Of a stretch of DNA of 64,000 nt, positions 60,154-64,000 are shown in pieces. Positions within the stretch are counted from its first letter, which is position 1. The number at the start of each line of letters is the position of its first letter. The DNA is taken from assembly GCF_910592395.1 (NCBI RefSeq), contig NC_088312.1:1178001-1242000 (forward strand), read 5' to 3'. Under the pieces are notes generated by a model. It saw only the letters and a program-made list of their open reading frames with translations. It searched no databases and had not been told where the DNA came from. The DNA comes from Lineus longissimus. Its lineage: Eukaryota > Nemertea > Pilidiophora > Heteronemertea > Lineidae. The translations under genes and the position numbers were made by a program.

Positions 60154-60608
60154 TTACGCTTTGACCATTTATTTGTGAGCAGTTGCTAGGCGATCTAATA
60201 TTATATGTACGTGTACTTTAACATGTTTAAGAGAGTTCTGGAATAGCTGTCCAATTAAGTGGAAGGTACGGATTTCCGGCTCGATACTAGATAGTCCGAC
60301 TCATCATCAATCCAAGTTCTTGTTATCAATAAACTAGATGCTGTTCACTCCTGCTGCATTGTTAGTTCGTCCCAGATCTTCCATCGGTCTGGGAAAGGAC
60401 AAGAACTCGTCTTAGTTTGAAGGTGGAGCAGTGCAGCTCACTTCAACATTCTGATTAGTGGCTGGCGTGTTTAACCCCTAGACTAAAGATGGTAGCAGTA
60501 TAGGCCTATAGTATACTTCTGCTGATGAAATAACTGTCTTCATGAAAGTCTCATGAGTTGGCTTTGACTCACCGGTATCCCATTCGCTTTCAGACAAAAT
60601 CTGACAAC

Positions 60609-62061
60609 ATGTACGAACAGCAGACGACAGTGATCGTTCCCCGCGGCTGGGATGTGGAGCAGTTGCCTGAAGAGTTCTCCGTCCCCAGAGCAAAGATTCC
60701 AGGGTATCTCCTCCTTGGTGCTGGCATCTTGAATGGTGCTGCCTTCATTTTCGTCGTCAAAGTCCTCATTTCTAGCTTAGATCTACGCGGTCTCATCGAG
60801 TTCGGCATTTCGTTCGTTTTGTTTTCTCTTATTGGGATCCTTGCCATTGTTGCAGCGTCTAAGGGTATGACAAAACGAGGCTTAGTGGTTGCTGTGGTGG
60901 TCCTGTCTTCGTTGGCGGTTGTCTACGACTTCGTTGAGGTAAGCATGAAGTATTCCATAGATATGCCGTCCCATAGCCGTGTCTCTGGGACTATCTCCTT
61001 TGAGCAAAGATCCGTTACACAATCGGCGTCGTCCCTCCCCAAGGAGTCAATGTAGGATGACGCTTCCCCTGATCGAGTTGCCTCTGGAGTATAATTCACC
61101 GCGCAACTCCCTGCTACCAATATAGGTATCAATAGCTTGATTGACAGATGCAACAGGTGATTGCTGGACACTAACCCAGACAAGACGGCACTCAAATCGG
61201 CTCACGCTGGTGCCCAGGCAAAACCTCATTTTGGTGACAACTCGCCCTTCGTGGATATTTGCCGGACAGATACGGGTGCCTCACTAAAATTTGATATTGC
61301 CGTCTCACTGGTTGCCTTATTGGTTCATTTCTGCTTGCCTTTCAGATAATTATGCAGTCCATGGCCGTGTTTTTGGGAGTTGCTGGGATACATGCTGAAG
61401 ATGAGGACGTCAGAAACTTTGCTATTGTAAGTAGAACAATGAAGGAAAAACATTATGCGATAAAGAGGATGCTACATTTTCACTCGCTGAAAAATCGTCC
61501 TCTGTCATTTCTGTCCATACCAGGTTCCGGACACCCCAGTGTCTTGACAAATACCATTGCAGGGTGGAAGGCTGAACAAAATGGCCCGATTTCTATTTAG
61601 GAATTTAAAACCCTAACCGTACCACAATCAGGGACCGAATCTTTTCTGAAACGATGCCCCAACTCGGCACTTGTAACCTCTTTGTTCTCACCACCAATGT
61701 CACGTCAACCTTTTACATATACCTACACGGATGGACCACTGTCATAGTAAAAGACGTATCAAGCTGTCACGATTTCGTATAAAATAATGTTTAGAATCCA
61801 CGGCCATTCTATCCCAGTACATTTCAAACTTCTACACCTGCAAAATACCACAGCTAAAAGGTGTTTTTTTACTTCGTATTCCAGATCATTCTTGCCGTGG
61901 CAGGCTCCATGCTGTTCATCTCATTGCTCGTCTTCGCCGTGCTTATCGCACTGATCGTCATCGGGAGTAAGAGGATTTGTCAATGTTGCGGAGCACCTCC
62001 TGCGCAAACTCCAGCTGCTGTGCAATATCAGGCCACCCCCACCGCACCCCCGCCCTATTGA
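60609..62061 (+). CDS. Four-helix membrane protein with PPPY tail (MS4A-like topology)
   Basis: Three coding exons: 60609-60938, 61346-61426 and 61885-62061, all phase 0; 195 aa. An acceptor at 60593 implies a non-coding upstream exon. Four hydrophobic segments: IPGYLLLGAGILNGAAFIFV, LIEFGISFVLFSLIGILAIV, GLVVAVVVLSSLAVVYDF running on into the next exon, and ILAVAGSMLFISLLVFAVL. The tail has a Cys cluster (RICQCCG, possible palmitoylation) and is Pro-rich, ending PTAPPPY, a WW-domain ligand motif. The topology and the G-rich first helix resemble MS4A/CD20-like or other small tetraspan families. This is by pattern only; I do not recognise a precise orthologue. A related gene follows at 63754. 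Confidence 0.75.
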
Positions 62062-62246
62062 GTTGCGAACAATGACGCCCGACATGTTGAGCTGGGTCAT
62101 ACTATACACTCCGAACGCAGTGGATTGGCCTCGTCTCTCCATCTAAGGAGGGGTGATTAGGATCGGACTATCTCAGGAGTCTAGGTCATGACCAAGTTTG
62201 AGGACCATGGCAGGCGCATGTAGGCCTATACCTACCCCGCTGGGAC

Positions 62247-62252
62247 AATAAA
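62247..62252 (+). promoter_or_regulatory. Poly(A) signal of the four-helix protein gene
   Basis: AATAAA 186 bases past the TGA stop at 62061. Confidence 0.5.
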
Positions 62253-63748
62253 AAATACCCCCGCCGCAAAGACTCTACAGCAGATTCTCAGCATGCAGGA
62301 CATCTTGCGCGATGTCCGATCAGGACTTGAGGGATCAGGCATATCACTGACCGAAAGTGGTCATTGTTTTATGTTGACTTTGTATGTTGTAGAGCCTGTA
62401 TTATAATTTCTGTTCATTAAATGTGCTATTTAAGTTTGAGCGTTTAGTTGTTTAACGAAGGCCTTCATGTGTGTTAAAGGACAAACAAATGTTCATACGT
62501 TCAATGCATTCTCCTTGAATCCTGCCTTACAAACAGCACGCCCTCCGGCCACAACAAATGGTGGTACTCGGATGCCCGACCAGTCGACAATAGTCACAGC
62601 CAACTGCATTGACGGACATGGATACCAGAAGAAGATGCAGGTAAAGCCTGGTCCGCCGGCCTCGATCTTGGGCGGGGTTCAGTGAGGTCAGGATCCCAGA
62701 CAAGGGTGCAACAACGATCAGCTGCAACGTATTGACATGTCTCGTTGAGAATAATGCACAAATATTAACAATTATGTACTTCGTTTCAAGTTTGGCGCTC
62801 AAATTAGTGATAGTGATGAGCGCCTACTGGAAGCTTCTCCGCTAACCAATTTGACGGCGTCCGACGATACATGATTAATTGATGCTGCGGTAGTTTACTC
62901 GATAATATTGCGGACCGGAATTCTCTGAGCCATTCTGAAACGATGAATAAGGGTAAGGAGTGCCTGCATATGTATCTTTCTATTCGCGCCATTTGTACCT
63001 AAGAGTCACCATGGTAATATCGGAGTTTACCATGCTCACCATGGTGAATTCTGAGTTAACCATGCAACCATGCTCACAATGGTGAATGTAGAATTTACCA
63101 TGCTCACCATGGTAAAATATTTCACCGTCTCAATTCACCATGATGAAGAGCTGTCGGTTTACCATTGTGAATGGTGAAATTGAGTACATTTTTCCTGAGG
63201 GATATTTCGACGTGCATGTACAGTAGCCTATACATGTTCTACTAGCATTCTGGGTAGTCGTATATCGATCGATCCATCCATCGAGCATCACACTGTGTAC
63301 TAGCTAGTTGATTCATCTCTCTGCATCTGCCGCGCGTTCAATGTCGTACCCAAAGCCATAGCATGCCGCGCGCAGCGAGCCATGCATGACGTACTAGAAT
63401 GGCAACTAGAATGGCATTTTGAGGCTGAGTATTATTCAAAACCACTGATTACGTCAGGATGCTAGAATGGCGGCAACTTTCAGACATGTAACCACTGATT
63501 ACGTGGTAGCCTCCAAGCCAATCGAAACCATCGTTATGTTTCGCTCCGGGCGGCGGGCTGTTTAAACTAGATCTGGCGACACAAAAATCATTCTTTAATT
63601 TCAATTCGTCCCAGAATGGTCTTACGAGGACAAAGTCACAACCAGATGGCCGGATAAGATGACGTTAATCCTGCGTCTTGGCCGTGTGCTAAGAATATAC
63701 GCTCAATTCCCAAGACACGAGTTCTCGAGTCATGATGCTTTCTTTCAG
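62253..63748. other. Spacer between the two four-helix paralogues
   Basis: No gene seen. Includes the palindrome-rich array at 63008-63180. The part after about 63250 is the likely promoter side of the gene starting at 63754, with GCGC-rich words near 63330-63380. Confidence 0.35.
63008..63180. repeat. Array of CACCATGGTG-type palindromes
   Basis: Repeated variants of TCACCATGGTAA, TTTACCATGCTCACCATGGT, ACAATGGTGAAT and ACCATTGTGAATGGTGAAA over about 170 bases, in both orientations. Unit spacing is irregular (roughly 25-45 bases), so this is not a clean minisatellite; many units can pair with each other. Confidence 0.75.
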
Positions 63749-63753
63749 GCGAC

Positions 63754-64000
63754 ATGAACCAACAGGCGGTTGTCATGATTTCGCCGCCAACACATGATGA
63801 GCGGACGGCACCCCAACCGGATTTCACAATCCCCAAAGCGAAAGTACCAGCTGTCCTTCTCCTAATCGCCGGAATCGTGCACGGAATTGCTTTTTTCGTT
63901 TTTGGTGGTCTGGATGGCTTTGACGATGGTGTCGTCGAGTTCGGCATATCGGCTGTCCTGTTCACACTGATTGCAATTCTTGCCATTTATGGCGCGTTCA
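63754..64000 (+). CDS. Four-helix membrane protein, second copy (cut by window end)
   Basis: The exon opens after a TTTCTTTCAG acceptor (63748). It starts MNQQAVVMISPPTHDE and stays open to the window edge (82 codons). It matches the gene at 60609: FTIPKAKVPAVLLLIAGIVH against FSVPRAKIPGYLLLGAGILN, and VVEFGISAVLFTLIAILAIY against LIEFGISFVLFSLIGILAIV. The first two helices are therefore present; the rest lies beyond the window. Tandem duplication of a gene family is the simplest reading. Confidence 0.75.
   Translation, partial: MNQQAVVMISPPTHDERTAPQPDFTIPKAKVPAVLLLIAGIVHGIAFFVFGGLDGFDDGVVEFGISAVLFTLIAILAIYGAF

Noticed and set aside
1-64000. CRISPR arrays, operons, bacterial promoters
   Set aside because: The window is intron-containing animal DNA; none of the repeats has the equal repeat-spacer layout of CRISPR.

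Overview
The window is animal nuclear DNA. Genes are split by short GT-AG introns, and the spacers are AT-rich and full of repeats. The set of families (PLAC8, an expanded-style adhesion GPCR, TIPRL, ISCU, RPL13A, DPY19L3) and the frequent short words AGGCCTA and ACATGTA suggest a marine invertebrate. I favour a deuterostome such as an echinoderm or hemichordate, but cannot fix the species. Gene models were built by hand from splice sites, reading phase and protein similarity recalled from memory; no alignment was run.

Left part (1-12 kb): two small cysteine-rich PLAC8-family genes on the minus strand (693-1607 and 6305-8659). After these come gene-poor DNA with an isolated WD40-like fragment (9515-9623), a 48-bp minisatellite (11295-11887) and a foldback element (12069-12399). 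From 12.4 to 18.6 kb I see no gene I can support.

Middle part (18.6-36 kb): an intronless class A GPCR (18808-20013, minus), then a large 22-exon adhesion GPCR (21819-35805, minus). All 22 exons of the latter join in phase to about 1218 codons. The order is signal peptide, leucine-rich repeats, Ly6/uPAR-like (LU) domain, HormR, GAIN/GPS, seven membrane helices and a Ser/Thr/Pro-rich tail. Part of the tail is encoded by an 18-bp minisatellite. The LRR plus LU plus HormR combination is the most unusual gene in the window.

Right part (40-64 kb): conserved housekeeping genes. TIPRL (plus) is followed by ISCU (plus), which converges on RPL13A (minus). RPL13A introns carry C/D-box snoRNAs with a guide like that of SNORD43, plus a decayed third copy. 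RPL13A is head-to-head with DPY19L3 (plus), which has two alternative first coding exons that look like a tandem exon duplication. The window ends with two tandem related four-helix membrane protein genes (60609-62061, and one from 63754 cut by the window edge). Between them lie a nearly perfect 250-bp palindrome and an array of CACCATGGTG-type palindromes. No operon, CRISPR array or prokaryotic feature is present.
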